DNA of 40,679 bases from Vibrio ezurae NBRC 102218 (GCF_000467185.1 NZ_BATM01000050.1:1-40679); one strand, 5' to 3'; positions 1-9,771 are shown, numbered from the stretch's first letter. Notes: generated by a model from the sequence alone, not told the origin. Numbers and translations are program-made.

Positions 1-8
1 AACCGTAG

Positions 9-14
9 TGTCAA
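9..14 (-). promoter_or_regulatory. -35 element of a second rrn promoter, truncated by window edge
   Basis: On the minus strand these bases read TTGACA, a perfect -35, about 110 bases downstream of the rrn P1 promoter. Its -10 would lie left of the window. The pair looks like rRNA P1/P2 tandem promoters. The -10 cannot be seen, so this is inference from position and the perfect hexamer. Confidence 0.5.
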
Positions 15-116
15 ACACTTTTTTGAATTTATTTTCTAAGAGAAGTTAAACTCAAATGGTTCAGCTAATTTGCCGACTGAATCACTGCGAAGCGTTGTCG
101 CTGTTGCCGTGTCAGT

Positions 117-190
117 GGGGCGCATTATAGAGACCTGCGTCACGTTGGCAAGCGTTTTTTAAGGTTTTTTTTGAATTTATTTCTGTTCGG
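117..190 (-). promoter_or_regulatory. rRNA operon P1-type promoter firing leftward
   Basis: On the minus strand there is TTGCCA (146-151), a 16-base spacer, TATAAT (124-129) and a GC-rich discriminator GCGCCCC (117-123), which is the signature of stringently controlled stable-RNA promoters. Upstream, 152-190 is rich in A and T tracts, as expected of an UP element. No protein gene lies between it and the window edge. hemG sits directly upstream of an rrn operon in E. coli, so the 16S gene is expected just outside the window. No terminator is obvious between hemG and this promoter. Confidence 0.8.
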
Positions 191-221
191 TTGATTTTAC
201 GACAATACGCTCTAAAAACGC

Positions 222-758
222 TTAATTACCGCTCATTTTTACGACTTTTTGACTAAACAAAGAGACCTTTTGCCAGTTGGTATACTCAACTTCTTTTGTG
301 GTGTCGGTTTCGCCCCCAGTTAAAGACATAATTAAGCGAATCATAAATTTGTCTAAGAAGTTATATCTTGGGTAAAGAAGAGCCCCAGCAAAAACACCAA
401 TGAGTTTTGGTTGCCAAGGTGATTTTTTAAGGAAGGTTTTAATATAGGCGCTTCCCTCTGGAGTATCTTTGCCTTGCTCTTCTTTTCTCGCGGTTAAATT
501 GACACAAAAGAATGCCGCATTCACTTGCTCTAATTGTGATAGGTTTTTTTCAATAAACTGGTATAGCTTCTTATTTAGATGCCCATAACGAATAGACGCC
601 CCAATCACCACACGATCAAAAGCAAGCAAATCAATACTGCTTACTGATGAGAGATCAAAAGATTCACAGGTAAACCCTTCTAGATCGCTTTCTATATGCG
701 CCAAAATCTTTTTCGTCTGACCGTCACTAGTGGAGTACAGCAATGCCGCCTTTTTCAA
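222..758 (-). CDS. hemG: Menaquinone-dependent protoporphyrinogen IX dehydrogenase
   Basis: This 178-residue flavodoxin-like protein is predicted to oxidise protoporphyrinogen IX to protoporphyrin IX, the penultimate step of heme synthesis, passing electrons to menaquinone or ubiquinone at the inner membrane. The N-terminus has a beta strand followed by the FMN phosphate loop YSTSDGQTKK (about residues 8-17), and RVVIGASIRYGHLNKKLYQF (about 49-68) is the second flavodoxin block. Length fits the HemG family (E. coli about 181). It is last in a leftward run yigZ-trkH-hemG, 10 bases after trkH, and sits upstream of an rrn promoter as in E. coli. A generic flavodoxin is the only serious alternative, and the context argues against it. 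Confidence 0.92.
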   Translation of the reverse strand: MKKAALLYSTSDGQTKKILAHIESDLEGFTCESFDLSSVSSIDLLAFDRVVIGASIRYGHLNKKLYQFIEKNLSQLEQVNAAFFCVNLTARKEEQGKDTPEGSAYIKTFLKKSPWQPKLIGVFAGALLYPRYNFLDKFMIRLIMSLTGGETDTTKEVEYTNWQKVSLFSQKVVKMSGN

Positions 759-768
759 TGTTCTTTCC

Positions 769-2226
769 TTAATTTTTCCAAAACGATGGAGTAAATAGAA
801 TTAATAGAGTGAATACCTCTAATCGACCAAACAACATAGAGATAACCAATATCCATTTTGCAGAGTCACTGATATCACCATAATGTAGCGATACCTCCCC
901 TAAACCAGGGCCAAGGTTATTTAACGTTGACGCAACGGCGGAAAATGCGCTGAGCTCATCCATGCCAGTCGCGATCAATGCCAACATACAGACGACAAAC
1001 ACAAGTGCATAAGCGGAGAAGAACCCCCATACCGCATCAATAACCTTAGAAGGAAGTGCTTTACTCCCCAGTTTTATCGTAAATACCGCTCGTGGGTGAA
1101 CTAAACGCTTTAATTCTCGAAACCCTTGTAGGGTAAGAAGAAGTATTCTGATGACTTTCATTCCCCCCCCTGTAGAACCTGCACACCCTCCTATAAAGGA
1201 TGAAAAAAGCAAAAGCATAGGAAGGAACAAAGGCCACTGAGCAAAACCGGTTGTGGTAAAACCTGCCGTTGTAGAAATAGAGACACTTTGGAAAAGAGCT
1301 TGGTCAAAGGCTTCATAATAGGTGTCATAGCTATGATGGTTTAATAGCACCAGAAAACAGATGAGGAACAACACGACTTGTACAAAGATGAAGGCCCTAA
1401 ACTCAGGATCTTTTAAATAGTATTTAGGATGCACTCCTCCCGACGCAAAAGCGGCAAAGTGCAATGAATAGTTACACGCAGAAATTAATAAGAAGACAAC
1501 AGTAATCATATTAATCGCATAGCTATCAAAATAAGCCATGCTGGCATCGTGAGTGGAGAATCCCCCAATCGCAATGGTTGAGAAGCTATGCCCTACCGCA
1601 TCAAAGAAGGTCATTCCAGCAAGCCAAAAAGCGATAGCGCAAGCAACTGTCAAACTAAGATAGATATACCAAAGCGCTTTAGCCGTCTCCGCTATCCTTG
1701 GCGTCATTTTGCTGTCTTTTACTGGACCTGGGATTTCAGCCCTATATAGCTGCATACCACCAATGCCAAGCATTGGCAAAATCGCCACGGCCAATACAAT
1801 GATCCCCATCCCACCAAACCATTGTAGAAACTGTCGATAAAAAAGGATGGCTTTGGGTAAGTCATCTAATCCAACAAGAACCGTAGCACCTGTGGTGGTC
1901 AATGCCGAAAACGATTCAAAAAAAGCATCGGCGACACTGACCGAAGCACTATCCACCAGCAGAAAAGGAAGCGAGCCTGCACTGCCAATAACCGTCCAGA
2001 ACAACACCACAATCAAAAAGCCATCTCGAGCTTTTAAATCTCGCTTCTGGCGACGATTAGGGAACCAACATACAAAACCGCAAATCAATAAAATGATGAA
2101 AGTTACGACAAAGGGAACACCTGCACCATCTCTATAGATGAGAGCTACGCCAGCAGGCGCTAGCATAGAGAGGCTAAAGAGTGCGAGTAGCAGACCTACT
2201 ATTCGAATAATGGAACGAAACTGCAT
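769..2226 (-). CDS. trkH: Trk potassium uptake transmembrane subunit TrkH
   Basis: This 485-residue polytopic inner-membrane protein is the K+-translocating subunit of the Trk system, which works with the cytoplasmic NAD-binding regulator TrkA (not in this window). Four P-loop filter segments typical of the TrkH/KtrB superfamily are visible: TTTGATVLVGLDD (about 109-121), FSTIAIGGFSTHD (about 215-227), STTAGFTTTGF (about 318-328) and STLNNLGPGLGEV (about 434-446), each separated by hydrophobic helices. Full length for the family. It starts 7 bases after yigZ and ends 10 before hemG, so the three are probably co-transcribed. Confidence 0.95.
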   Translation of the reverse strand: MQFRSIIRIVGLLLALFSLSMLAPAGVALIYRDGAGVPFVVTFIILLICGFVCWFPNRRQKRDLKARDGFLIVVLFWTVIGSAGSLPFLLVDSASVSVADAFFESFSALTTTGATVLVGLDDLPKAILFYRQFLQWFGGMGIIVLAVAILPMLGIGGMQLYRAEIPGPVKDSKMTPRIAETAKALWYIYLSLTVACAIAFWLAGMTFFDAVGHSFSTIAIGGFSTHDASMAYFDSYAINMITVVFLLISACNYSLHFAAFASGGVHPKYYLKDPEFRAFIFVQVVLFLICFLVLLNHHSYDTYYEAFDQALFQSVSISTTAGFTTTGFAQWPLFLPMLLLFSSFIGGCAGSTGGGMKVIRILLLTLQGFRELKRLVHPRAVFTIKLGSKALPSKVIDAVWGFFSAYALVFVVCMLALIATGMDELSAFSAVASTLNNLGPGLGEVSLHYGDISDSAKWILVISMLFGRLEVFTLLILFTPSFWKN

Positions 2227-2233
2227 ACTAGGG

Positions 2234-2851
2234 TTAGCTCATCCTTGAAATTAAGGCTCTCGCCCCGGTTTTATTGGTCATCGTCAAAATGAAGTCGCTT
2301 TCATGCAGAACTTCAATCTCCACGGTCAGTTTAGCGCTAATATCATAAGTAGCATCGATTTCCACTGCACCATACTGCGCCATAATAGACTGAGTTAATG
2401 ATATGAGAGAGTAGTCTACTTCTACGATTAACTGAGTGGTGATCTTCTTCTCTATACTTTCGAGCAGTTTTAATGCCTGCTGTACCCCGCCACCGTACGC
2501 CTTTACCAAACCACCCGTACCTAAACGAATGCCGCCATAGTAACGAGTCACCACCGCCGTGATCTCTCCTACGCCCGAGCCGGTCAGTTGGGCAAGAATC
2601 GGTTTTCCTGCTGTCCCCGACGGCTCTCCGTCATCACTAAATCCCCACTTCATTGAGTCTTCAGGTCGACCAGCAACAAATGCCCAGCAATTGTGCCTCG
2701 CGTCATTATGTTTTGCCTTTATTTCATCTACAAATGCTTTGGCGGCTTCAATAGACGGAGTGTGAGCTAAGTAGGTAATAAACTGACTCTTCTTGATTTC
2801 TTCTTCAAAAATCATTGATTTGGCCGGTATTAAATAAGGAGAGACGTTCAT
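2234..2851 (-). CDS. yigZ: IMPACT/YigZ family protein
   Basis: This 205-residue protein has the IMPACT N-terminal fold: KSQFITYLAHTPSIEAAKAF near the start, then HNCWAFVAG and the conserved DDGEPSGTAGKPILAQL (about 74-90) and VTRYYGGIRLGTGGLVKAYG (about 101-120). The C-terminal 70 residues match the DUF1949 ferredoxin-like domain. Bacterial members are widespread. The eukaryotic homologue IMPACT modulates Gcn2, but the bacterial role is not firmly established. It is first of the leftward yigZ-trkH-hemG cluster, next to fadB as in E. coli (pepQ, between them there, is absent here). Confidence 0.9.
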   Translation of the reverse strand: MNVSPYLIPAKSMIFEEEIKKSQFITYLAHTPSIEAAKAFVDEIKAKHNDARHNCWAFVAGRPEDSMKWGFSDDGEPSGTAGKPILAQLTGSGVGEITAVVTRYYGGIRLGTGGLVKAYGGGVQQALKLLESIEKKITTQLIVEVDYSLISLTQSIMAQYGAVEIDATYDISAKLTVEIEVLHESDFILTMTNKTGARALISRMS

Positions 2852-2987
2852 TAGATCTGTGTGTTTTGAGGTAATTGAAACAGTTTATCACGAGAAGCAC
2901 TTTCGATTAATAGTGGCACACAACACACATTGTTGATTAATTGTTAAATAAATGTATTGATATTTATTTATTACAGAGCCAGACTTG

Positions 2988-3004
2988 ACTGGTCATACCA
3001 CGAT
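2988..3004 (+). promoter_or_regulatory. Candidate FadR operator upstream of fadB
   Basis: ACTGGTCATACCA (2988-3000) resembles the FadR palindrome AACTGGTCNGACCAGTT: the left half matches at 7 of 8 positions, the right half only partly. It lies about 45 bases before the fadB start, where a repressor would block transcription when long-chain acyl-CoA is absent. FadR control of fadBA is established in E. coli; here it is inferred from one motif. Confidence 0.5.
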
Positions 3005-3045
3005 ATGTCTAGCCACTAGGCTAACTCGATTTATGGAGAACACGG

Positions 3046-5217
3046 ATGATCTATCAAGCAGAGACCCTCACGGTCAAACAACACCAAGATGGCATAGTTG
3101 AAATATGCTTTTGTGGGGATAACTCAGTGAATAAACTCGATCTGAAAACCCTTGAAGCATTAGATGCTGGAATTAAAGCAATACAGCAACTTGCCGATCT
3201 GAAAGGCGTCATACTCTCAAGCGACAAAGACACCTTTATTGTCGGAGCTGATATCACTGAATTTCTTGGGCTATTTGCAAAGCCGAAACAGGAACTCGAT
3301 CAGTGGCTAAGGTTTGCAAATTCTATCTTCAACAGTCTTGAGGATCTTCCGGTTCCAACAATCTCTATCATCAAAGGCCATGCTCTTGGAGGCGGCTGTG
3401 AAACCATTCTTGCCACTGACTTCCGACTGGCTGATAGCACCGCCAATATTGGTCTACCAGAAACAAAGTTAGGCATTATGCCCGGTTTTGGTGGAACAGT
3501 GCGACTGCCTCGTTTAATCGGCGCAGATAATGCCATGGAGATTATCACCGCGGGAAGTTCAAAGCGTGCTGATAAACTACTAAAAATCGGTTTAATTGAC
3601 GCCATTGTTGAGACCGAAGTGCTCTTTAGTGCCGCTGTAGCTCTTATTAAAGATGCCAATCAAGGCATTATTGATTGGCGAGAGCGTCGACAAAACAAAA
3701 CATCGGCCCTTGGTCTTGGAAAGCTTGAAGCTATGATGAGCTTTACGACCGCTAAAGGACTGGTCGCTCAAAAAGCAGGGCCACACTACCCTGCACCTAT
3801 GATGGCAGTCAAAACCATCGAACAAGCCGCTCAATGTTCCAGGGATGAAGCCCTAGATATAGAAAGAGAAAATTTCATTACACTTACCCAAACTGAGGTC
3901 GCAACCTCTTTAGTCGGCTTATTCCTAAACGATCAGTATATAAAAGGGCTCGCCAAAAAAGCAGCAAAAGCCTCAACGAAGCCCACGCTACGAGCAGGAG
4001 TACTTGGAGCTGGGATTATGGGGGGAGGTATCGCTTATCAATCCGCATTGAAAGGCGTCCCTGTATTAATGAAAGATATTGCTCAGCCTTCTCTTGATCT
4101 AGGGCTAGAAGAGGCGTCAAAACTACTGAATGCTCGCTTAGAACGCGGTCGCATCAAACCACAAAAAGTCGCTAAAGTACTGACTTCTATTACCCCAAGT
4201 CTGCATTATGCCGGCATTGAACAGGCGGATGTAATAATAGAAGCCGTTGTCGAAAACCCAAAAATTAAAGCCAGTGTACTTGCTGAAGTAGAGCAACATG
4301 TCAGCCCAGATGCTGTCATCACATCAAACACCAGCACAATCCCTATCAACTTATTAGCTCAATCTCTGCAAAGACCGGAAAATTTCTGTGGCATGCACTT
4401 CTTTAACCCCGTCCATCGCATGCCTTTAGTCGAAATTATTCGCGGAGAAAAGACCTCAGAGGACACCATTAATCGCGTAGTAGCTTACGCCGCACAAATG
4501 GGGAAATCCCCTATTGTGGTCAACGATTGTCCCGGCTTCTTTGTCAACCGTGTTTTATTCCCTTACTTCAATGGTTTTAGTCAACTGGTCAATGATGGCG
4601 CTGATTTCCAGCACATAGATAAAGTCATGGAGCGCCAATTTGGTTGGCCAATGGGGCCGGCTTATTTGTTGGATGTTGTAGGGCTAGATACAGCACATCA
4701 CGCACAAAAAGTGATGGCCGAAGGGTTTCCTGAGCGTATGGCGAAGCAAACCACTGACGCTATAGACCTACTCTTTGCCGAAAAACGTTACGGACAAAAA
4801 AATGGCTTGGGTTTCTATGAATATCAGCCTGACCGAAAAGGTAAACCTAAGAAAACCTTTAATTCGGAGGTTTTGCAGTGTTTAGCCGCACTGAACACCC
4901 CACAACAAACATTCACTGATGAAGAATTAATTCAACGCATGATGATTCCAATGATCAATGAAGTGGTTCTCTGCCTTGAAGAAAACATCATAGCGTCACC
5001 ACAAGAAGCGGATATGGCACTGGTCTACGGTTTAGGGTTCCCTCCCTTTAGAGGTGGTGTATTCCGTTATCTAGATAGCTTAGGCATCAACAACTACCTT
5101 GCTTTATGTGAAAAATATCAATCACTAGGCCCTCTGTATAAAGCACCACAATTGCTATACACAATGGCGAGCTCTGGCGATAACTTTTACACCAACCAAC
5201 AATCCACCAGCTTGTAA
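3046..5217 (+). CDS. fadB: Fatty acid oxidation complex subunit alpha
   Basis: This 723-residue multifunctional enzyme carries out hydration of enoyl-CoA and NAD-dependent oxidation of 3-hydroxyacyl-CoA in aerobic beta-oxidation. It forms an alpha2beta2 complex with FadA. The N-terminal crotonase domain has [10 protein letters not shown] (111-120) and [15 protein letters not shown] with the catalytic pair Glu119 and Glu139 at the E. coli positions. The dehydrogenase domain begins with the Rossmann loop [11 protein letters not shown] (about 318-328) and carries [17 protein letters not shown] (about 451-467). The start is preceded by TTATGGAGAACACGG. fadA follows after 19 bases. Confidence 0.97.
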   Translation: MIYQAETLTVKQHQDGIVEICFCGDNSVNKLDLKTLEALDAGIKAIQQLADLKGVILSSDKDTFIVGADITEFLGLFAKPKQELDQWLRFANSIFNSLEDLPVPTISIIKGHALGGGCETILATDFRLADSTANIGLPETKLGIMPGFGGTVRLPRLIGADNAMEIITAGSSKRADKLLKIGLIDAIVETEVLFSAAVALIKDANQGIIDWRERRQNKTSALGLGKLEAMMSFTTAKGLVAQKAGPHYPAPMMAVKTIEQAAQCSRDEALDIERENFITLTQTEVATSLVGLFLNDQYIKGLAKKAAKASTKPTLRAGVLGAGIMGGGIAYQSALKGVPVLMKDIAQPSLDLGLEEASKLLNARLERGRIKPQKVAKVLTSITPSLHYAGIEQADVIIEAVVENPKIKASVLAEVEQHVSPDAVITSNTSTIPINLLAQSLQRPENFCGMHFFNPVHRMPLVEIIRGEKTSEDTINRVVAYAAQMGKSPIVVNDCPGFFVNRVLFPYFNGFSQLVNDGADFQHIDKVMERQFGWPMGPAYLLDVVGLDTAHHAQKVMAEGFPERMAKQTTDAIDLLFAEKRYGQKNGLGFYEYQPDRKGKPKKTFNSEVLQCLAALNTPQQTFTDEELIQRMMIPMINEVVLCLEENIIASPQEADMALVYGLGFPPFRGGVFRYLDSLGINNYLALCEKYQSLGPLYKAPQLLYTMASSGDNFYTNQQSTSL

Positions 5218-5233
5218 TCAATAAGAGGAATGA

Positions 5234-6400
<1,167 letters not shown>

Positions 6401-6410
6401 CCTCCTCATC

Positions 6411-6442
6411 AATAAGCCACCTAACATTATAGGTGGCTTATT
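6411..6442 (+). terminator. Hairpin after fadBA
   Basis: A perfect 13-base-pair stem, AATAAGCCACCTA with TAGGTGGCTTATT, has a 6-base loop, 11 bases past the fadA stop. It lacks a long T-tract on either side, so it may be a weak terminator or an mRNA 3'-end stabiliser. Confidence 0.6.
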
Positions 6443-6576
6443 AACCACAAAATCATACCTTTTATTTAATCAATGCGTTTAATGCATAGTTAGAATGATG
6501 ACAAATCATTTTTTTTATTGCTATTTGTTCTCTAGACTTACTGGCAATCAAATACATAACCCCTTTGGAGTAACTG

Positions 6577-7560
6577 ATGTTCAAAGCACTTGTTCTAAAC
6601 CAAGAAGATAAAAAAACCCTTGCTGCAATTGAGCAAGTTGATGAATCGCAATTACCAGAGGGTAATGTAGAGGTCGCTGTAGACTATACCTCTCTAAATT
6701 ATAAAGATGGCCTAGCGATTACAGGTAAAGGCAAGATCATTCGTAACTTCCCTATGGTTCCTGGTATTGACTTAGTCGGCACAGTAACCACATCTGAAGA
6801 TGATCGTTATCAAGCAGGTGACAAAGTGGTTCTTACTGGCTGGGGTGTCGGTGAAAATCATTGGGGCGGCATGTCTGAGAAAGCACGTCTTAAAGGTGAT
6901 TGGTTGGTTCCTTTAGTTGACGGTCTTTCTGGCCAACAAGCAATGAGTATAGGTACAGCGGGCTTTACTGCCATGCTTTGTGTGCAAGCTATCGTTGACG
7001 GTGGTGTAAAACCTGAAGATGGCGAAGTGCTAGTAACAGGTGCAAGTGGTGGTGTGGGTAGCGTAGCTGTCACTCTACTAAACCAACTGGGTTACTCAGT
7101 CGCAGCTGTGACAGGTCGTTCATCACAAAATGGCGAGCTTCTAAAAGCCTTAGGCGCATCACGCATCGTTGAACGTTCTGAACTAGAAGAGCCAGCAAAA
7201 CCACTAGAGCGTCAACTTTGGGCTGCAGCCGTCGATACTGTAGGTAGCAAAGTACTGGCTAAAGTACTGACTCAAACTAACTACAACGGTGTTGTAGCCG
7301 CATGTGGTCTAGCAGGCGGTTTCGACCTTCCTACAACAGTAATGCCGTTTATTCTACGTAACGTTCGCCTGCAAGGTGTTGATTCCGTTATGTGCCCAAG
7401 AGAAAAACGCATCCAAGCATGGGAACGTCTAGTTGAATTGCTACCTGCATCATTCTACGAACAAGCCACTAAGCTAATTAACCTGGAAGATGCCATTCAG
7501 GCAGCAAACGACATTACTAATGGTCAAATCACAGGACGTGTCGTAATTAAAGTGAGTTAG
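6577..7560 (+). CDS. acuI: Acrylyl-CoA reductase (AcuI/YhdH family)
   Basis: This 327-residue medium-chain dehydrogenase/reductase of the quinone-oxidoreductase type resembles E. coli YhdH/AcuI, which reduces acryloyl-CoA to propionyl-CoA with NADPH. It has a GroES-like N-terminus (SLNYKDGLAITGKGKI, PMVPGIDLVGTV) and the nucleotide loop VTGASGGVGSVAV (about 152-164). No zinc-ligand cluster is visible, as expected for this subgroup. It has its own ribosome site (TTGGAGTAAC). In marine bacteria the activity detoxifies acryloyl-CoA from DMSP or propionate pathways; that role is inference. It converges on a LysR regulator. Confidence 0.88.
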   Translation: MFKALVLNQEDKKTLAAIEQVDESQLPEGNVEVAVDYTSLNYKDGLAITGKGKIIRNFPMVPGIDLVGTVTTSEDDRYQAGDKVVLTGWGVGENHWGGMSEKARLKGDWLVPLVDGLSGQQAMSIGTAGFTAMLCVQAIVDGGVKPEDGEVLVTGASGGVGSVAVTLLNQLGYSVAAVTGRSSQNGELLKALGASRIVERSELEEPAKPLERQLWAAAVDTVGSKVLAKVLTQTNYNGVVAACGLAGGFDLPTTVMPFILRNVRLQGVDSVMCPREKRIQAWERLVELLPASFYEQATKLINLEDAIQAANDITNGQITGRVVIKVS

Positions 7561-7583
7561 TTTGCTGGGGGCAGCAATCTATG

Positions 7584-7607
7584 AGCCAGCGGAGTTGTCT
7601 GCTGGCT
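7584..7607. terminator. Hairpin between convergent acuI and LysR gene
   Basis: The stem AGCCAGC with GCTGGCT and a 10-base loop lies between the two convergent stop codons and touches the LysR stop. There is no strong T-tract on either side, so termination is plausible but not certain. Confidence 0.4.
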
Positions 7608-8548
7608 TACTCCAACCCCATATCCATCACCCGCTTTTCTATTAATTTTCCGCACTCACTTTTTAACACCGCTCGAAGCCATTTTTGCGCAGGTGAAGTA
7701 TCACACCTTGAATGCCAAATCAGAGAATAATCAAACGCAATAAATTCAAATGGTAGCGTCTTAACGACTAAATCGTGTCTCTCTGCTACTAAGTAAGCGA
7801 TATCTGCCGGTACCGTAATGACTAACGGCAGGCGATCGACGATGGCAAGTGCAGCCTCTAAGTGATAAGCACGCAACACTAAGTTCATTTTGCCATGCGC
7901 ACGCAAACTGTCATCGATTAACGCTTTCACCCCGTCACTAATCGCAATCATTGCGTGTGGTAAAGTTAAAAAGTCCACTAAGGTTAGTGCTTTATCCGCT
8001 AAAGGATGGTGCTTAGAAACTAAACAAGTGACCCCTACTTTTCCTAATACTTCTCTACGCAGAGGCTCTATTTCAGAAACCGGTCGGCAGATAGCCATAT
8101 CCACCCTTTCAGCCGTTAGCTGATGATAAATATTGTCATGCTGTAGTGGCTGAAAATCCAATGAGATATTTGGAGCTAAGTCATAAATCTTAGACAACGC
8201 AAAAGGCAAAATCGTTTGCATAGCGTAGTCGGTTGTGGCGACAACAAATCGCTGTGAACACTGAGATGGGTCAAAATCCGTTGGCGTCAGCAATTCTCTG
8301 ATCGCTTCAAGTGGGAACTGAATTTGCTCATTGATCTGTAATGCCTTTTCCGTCGCAATGAGATTTTGTCCATTACGAGTAAACAAAGGATCATTAAGCA
8401 ACTCTCGCAAACGGCCCAATACTCGACTCATTGCTGACTGGCTCAAATTGAGCCGAATGGCGGCTCGGCTGACACTGCCTTCTTCCACCAGCACTCGCAA
8501 AGCGACCAATAAGTTAAGGTCGCGACGATAAATCTCTTCTAGTTCCAT
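7607..8548 (-). CDS. LysR family transcriptional regulator
   Basis: This 313-residue protein has an N-terminal winged helix-turn-helix (DLNLLVALRVLVEEGSVSRA, then RLNLSQSAMSRVLGRLRELL, about residues 10-50) followed by a periplasmic-binding-protein-like effector domain from about residue 90. The DNA-binding part and spacing resemble the NodD/LeuO/YbeF branch of LysR regulators. Its target is unknown. No divergently transcribed metabolic gene is close enough to name a regulon: the next divergent gene, tusA, starts 222 bases away and is usually constitutive. Convergent acuI is a possible target only by proximity. Confidence 0.85.
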   Translation of the reverse strand: MELEEIYRRDLNLLVALRVLVEEGSVSRAAIRLNLSQSAMSRVLGRLRELLNDPLFTRNGQNLIATEKALQINEQIQFPLEAIRELLTPTDFDPSQCSQRFVVATTDYAMQTILPFALSKIYDLAPNISLDFQPLQHDNIYHQLTAERVDMAICRPVSEIEPLRREVLGKVGVTCLVSKHHPLADKALTLVDFLTLPHAMIAISDGVKALIDDSLRAHGKMNLVLRAYHLEAALAIVDRLPLVITVPADIAYLVAERHDLVVKTLPFEFIAFDYSLIWHSRCDTSPAQKWLRAVLKSECGKLIEKRVMDMGLE

Positions 8549-8714
8549 TTGACCTCAATACAGACAAAGCTTATCTGCATATTACCAGTTAAGCGAAATC
8601 CTGTTTACCCATAATAGGCACTGCAAAAGCCATAAAATAATGGCAAATGCTACCGTACTGTAAAGTGGAAGTTAAACCAGAGGGCCACTACCGCTATTGT
8701 TGCCGAAGTTAATA

Positions 8715-8742
8715 TTGAATATTTTTTATACTTAAGTATGAT
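8715..8742 (+). promoter_or_regulatory. Putative sigma-70 promoter of tusA
   Basis: TTGAAT (8715-8720), a 16-base spacer and TATGAT (8737-8742). The -10 overlaps an upstream in-frame ATG at 8738, which supports the downstream tusA start at 8771. Confidence 0.55.
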
Positions 8743-8770
8743 CGCTGTCTCATTTTTTGGGAGAGAAACC

Positions 8771-9019
8771 ATGTCTTTTAATCCAGAAGTGGCCAATCAC
8801 GTTTTAGAAGCAGAAGGATTGCGCTGCCCTGAACCCGTTATGATGGTCAGAAAAACCATCCGTACTATGCAAGAAGGGGATGTGTTGCTAGTTAAAGCCG
8901 ACGATCCTTCAACAGTCCGTGATATTCCAAGCTTTTGTCGCTTTATGGATCATCAGCTTATCGCAGAGAAAACAGATTCAGCCCCATTTCAATATTTGAT
9001 CAAAAAAGGGCTAGCTTAA
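8771..9019 (+). CDS. tusA: Sulfur carrier protein TusA
   Basis: This 82-residue protein accepts persulfide sulfur from IscS and passes it to TusBCD for 2-thiouridine formation on tRNA wobble uridine. The family motif [17 protein letters not shown] places the sulfur-carrying cysteine at residue 19, as in E. coli. The C-terminus [13 protein letters not shown] is also conserved. An in-frame ATG at 8738 would add 11 residues, but it overlaps the best -10 hexamer. The ATG at 8771, preceded by GGGAGAGAAACC, fits family length. Its relevance to nearby mnmE and mnmG is functional: both modify the same tRNA wobble uridine. Confidence 0.95.
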   Translation: MSFNPEVANHVLEAEGLRCPEPVMMVRKTIRTMQEGDVLLVKADDPSTVRDIPSFCRFMDHQLIAEKTDSAPFQYLIKKGLA

Positions 9020-9029
9020 CCTTATCGAA

Positions 9030-9584
9030 TTAATAGATTGCTGCGCTTATCGCTAACACCAAAAACAGTGCAGCCGTTATTTTACGAATAAGAGCCAAAG
9101 GCAGTCGCTCCGCTGAAAACTTCCCGATGAGCACAACAGGGACATTTGCCAGCAACATCCCGATCGTTGTTCCCAATATCACCATCCATAATGCGTCCGC
9201 AAACTGAGCACCTAAAATCGATGTCGCTATTTGTGTTTTATCGCCTATTTCAGCTACAAAGAAAGCAATAAAACTGGCTACAAACGGCCCCCTACTGGAT
9301 ATCGATTCATTACTATCTAGTTTATCGGGAATTAAAATCCACAGCGCCATTAAAGCAAAGCTCACCACTAAAACCCACTTCAGAACCTCAGGGGTTAACA
9401 AGTCAGATACCAAAACACCTAACCAAGCCGCTACAGCGTGGTTGGCAATCGTCGCAAAAAAGATAGCAGCAATGATAGGCAGTGGCTTACGGTAGCGACT
9501 GGCAAGTAGAAGGGCTAAAAGTTGGGTTTTATCACCGATTTCAGCTAAAGCAACTGTGGTAATAGAAATGGCTAGAACGCTCAA
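9030..9584 (-). CDS. mneA: GDT1/UPF0016 family manganese exporter (MneA-like), TTG start
   Basis: This predicted 184-residue inner-membrane protein has six hydrophobic helices in two repeats, each with the family signature: ALAEIGDKTQLLALLLASRY near the N-terminus and FVAEIGDKTQIATSILGAQF in the second half. GDT1/TMEM165 proteins export divalent cations; V. cholerae MneA exports Mn2+. The frame is open to an ATG at 9710, but those 42 extra residues overlap a manganese riboswitch and lack family character. I therefore place the start at TTG 9584 (LSVLAISITT), preceded by AAAGAGAG. Experimental N-terminus is not known. Confidence 0.88.
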   Translation of the reverse strand: MSVLAISITTVALAEIGDKTQLLALLLASRYRKPLPIIAAIFFATIANHAVAAWLGVLVSDLLTPEVLKWVLVVSFALMALWILIPDKLDSNESISSRGPFVASFIAFFVAEIGDKTQIATSILGAQFADALWMVILGTTIGMLLANVPVVLIGKFSAERLPLALIRKITAALFLVLAISAAIY

Positions 9585-9598
9585 ATGACTCTCTTTAA

Positions 9599-9640
9599 GG
9601 TGGGAGATAACAAACAATAGATAAGCACCACTCTCCCACC
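9599..9640 (-). promoter_or_regulatory. Inverted repeat just upstream of the mneA start (possible riboswitch expression platform)
   Basis: On the minus strand GGTGGGAGA (9632-9640) and TCTCCCACC (9599-9607) are perfect 9-base complements with a 24-base loop. The 3' arm ends about 15 bases before the TTG start, beside the ribosome site. It lies between the aptamer and the start, so it may be the switching hairpin controlling translation. There is no adjacent T-tract, so a terminator is unlikely. Confidence 0.6.
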
Positions 9641-9656
9641 AAGGATAGCGATTCTT

Positions 9657-9764
9657 ATCTAAGGTCTTGCTAAACAAAGAGTCTCGAACGCCATGATGAT
9701 TTTGCATCAATTATGTTGACGGACGAACCGGACTTGCAGTCTCGGTAAGCTACTCCCCAAAGAT
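9657..9764 (-). ncRNA. Manganese-sensing yybP-ykoY riboswitch
   Basis: On the minus strand the two most conserved blocks of this class are both present: TTTGGGGAGTAGC at the 5' end (about 9749-9762) and TTTAGCAAGACCTTAG at the 3' end (about 9659-9674). They are brought together by closing bases ATCT/AGAT (9761-9764 with 9657-9660). The GTCAAC segment between them (about 9714-9719) is also typical. The class binds Mn2+ in the cleft between these two loops and turns on Mn export genes. It precedes a GDT1-family gene, the classic context. Confidence 0.9.
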
Positions 9765-9771
9765 TGTGGGG

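Noticed and set aside
9585..9710. N-terminal 42-residue extension of the GDT1 exporter
   Set aside because: It overlaps the riboswitch and its hairpin, lacks family character, and is explained by an open frame through structured RNA.
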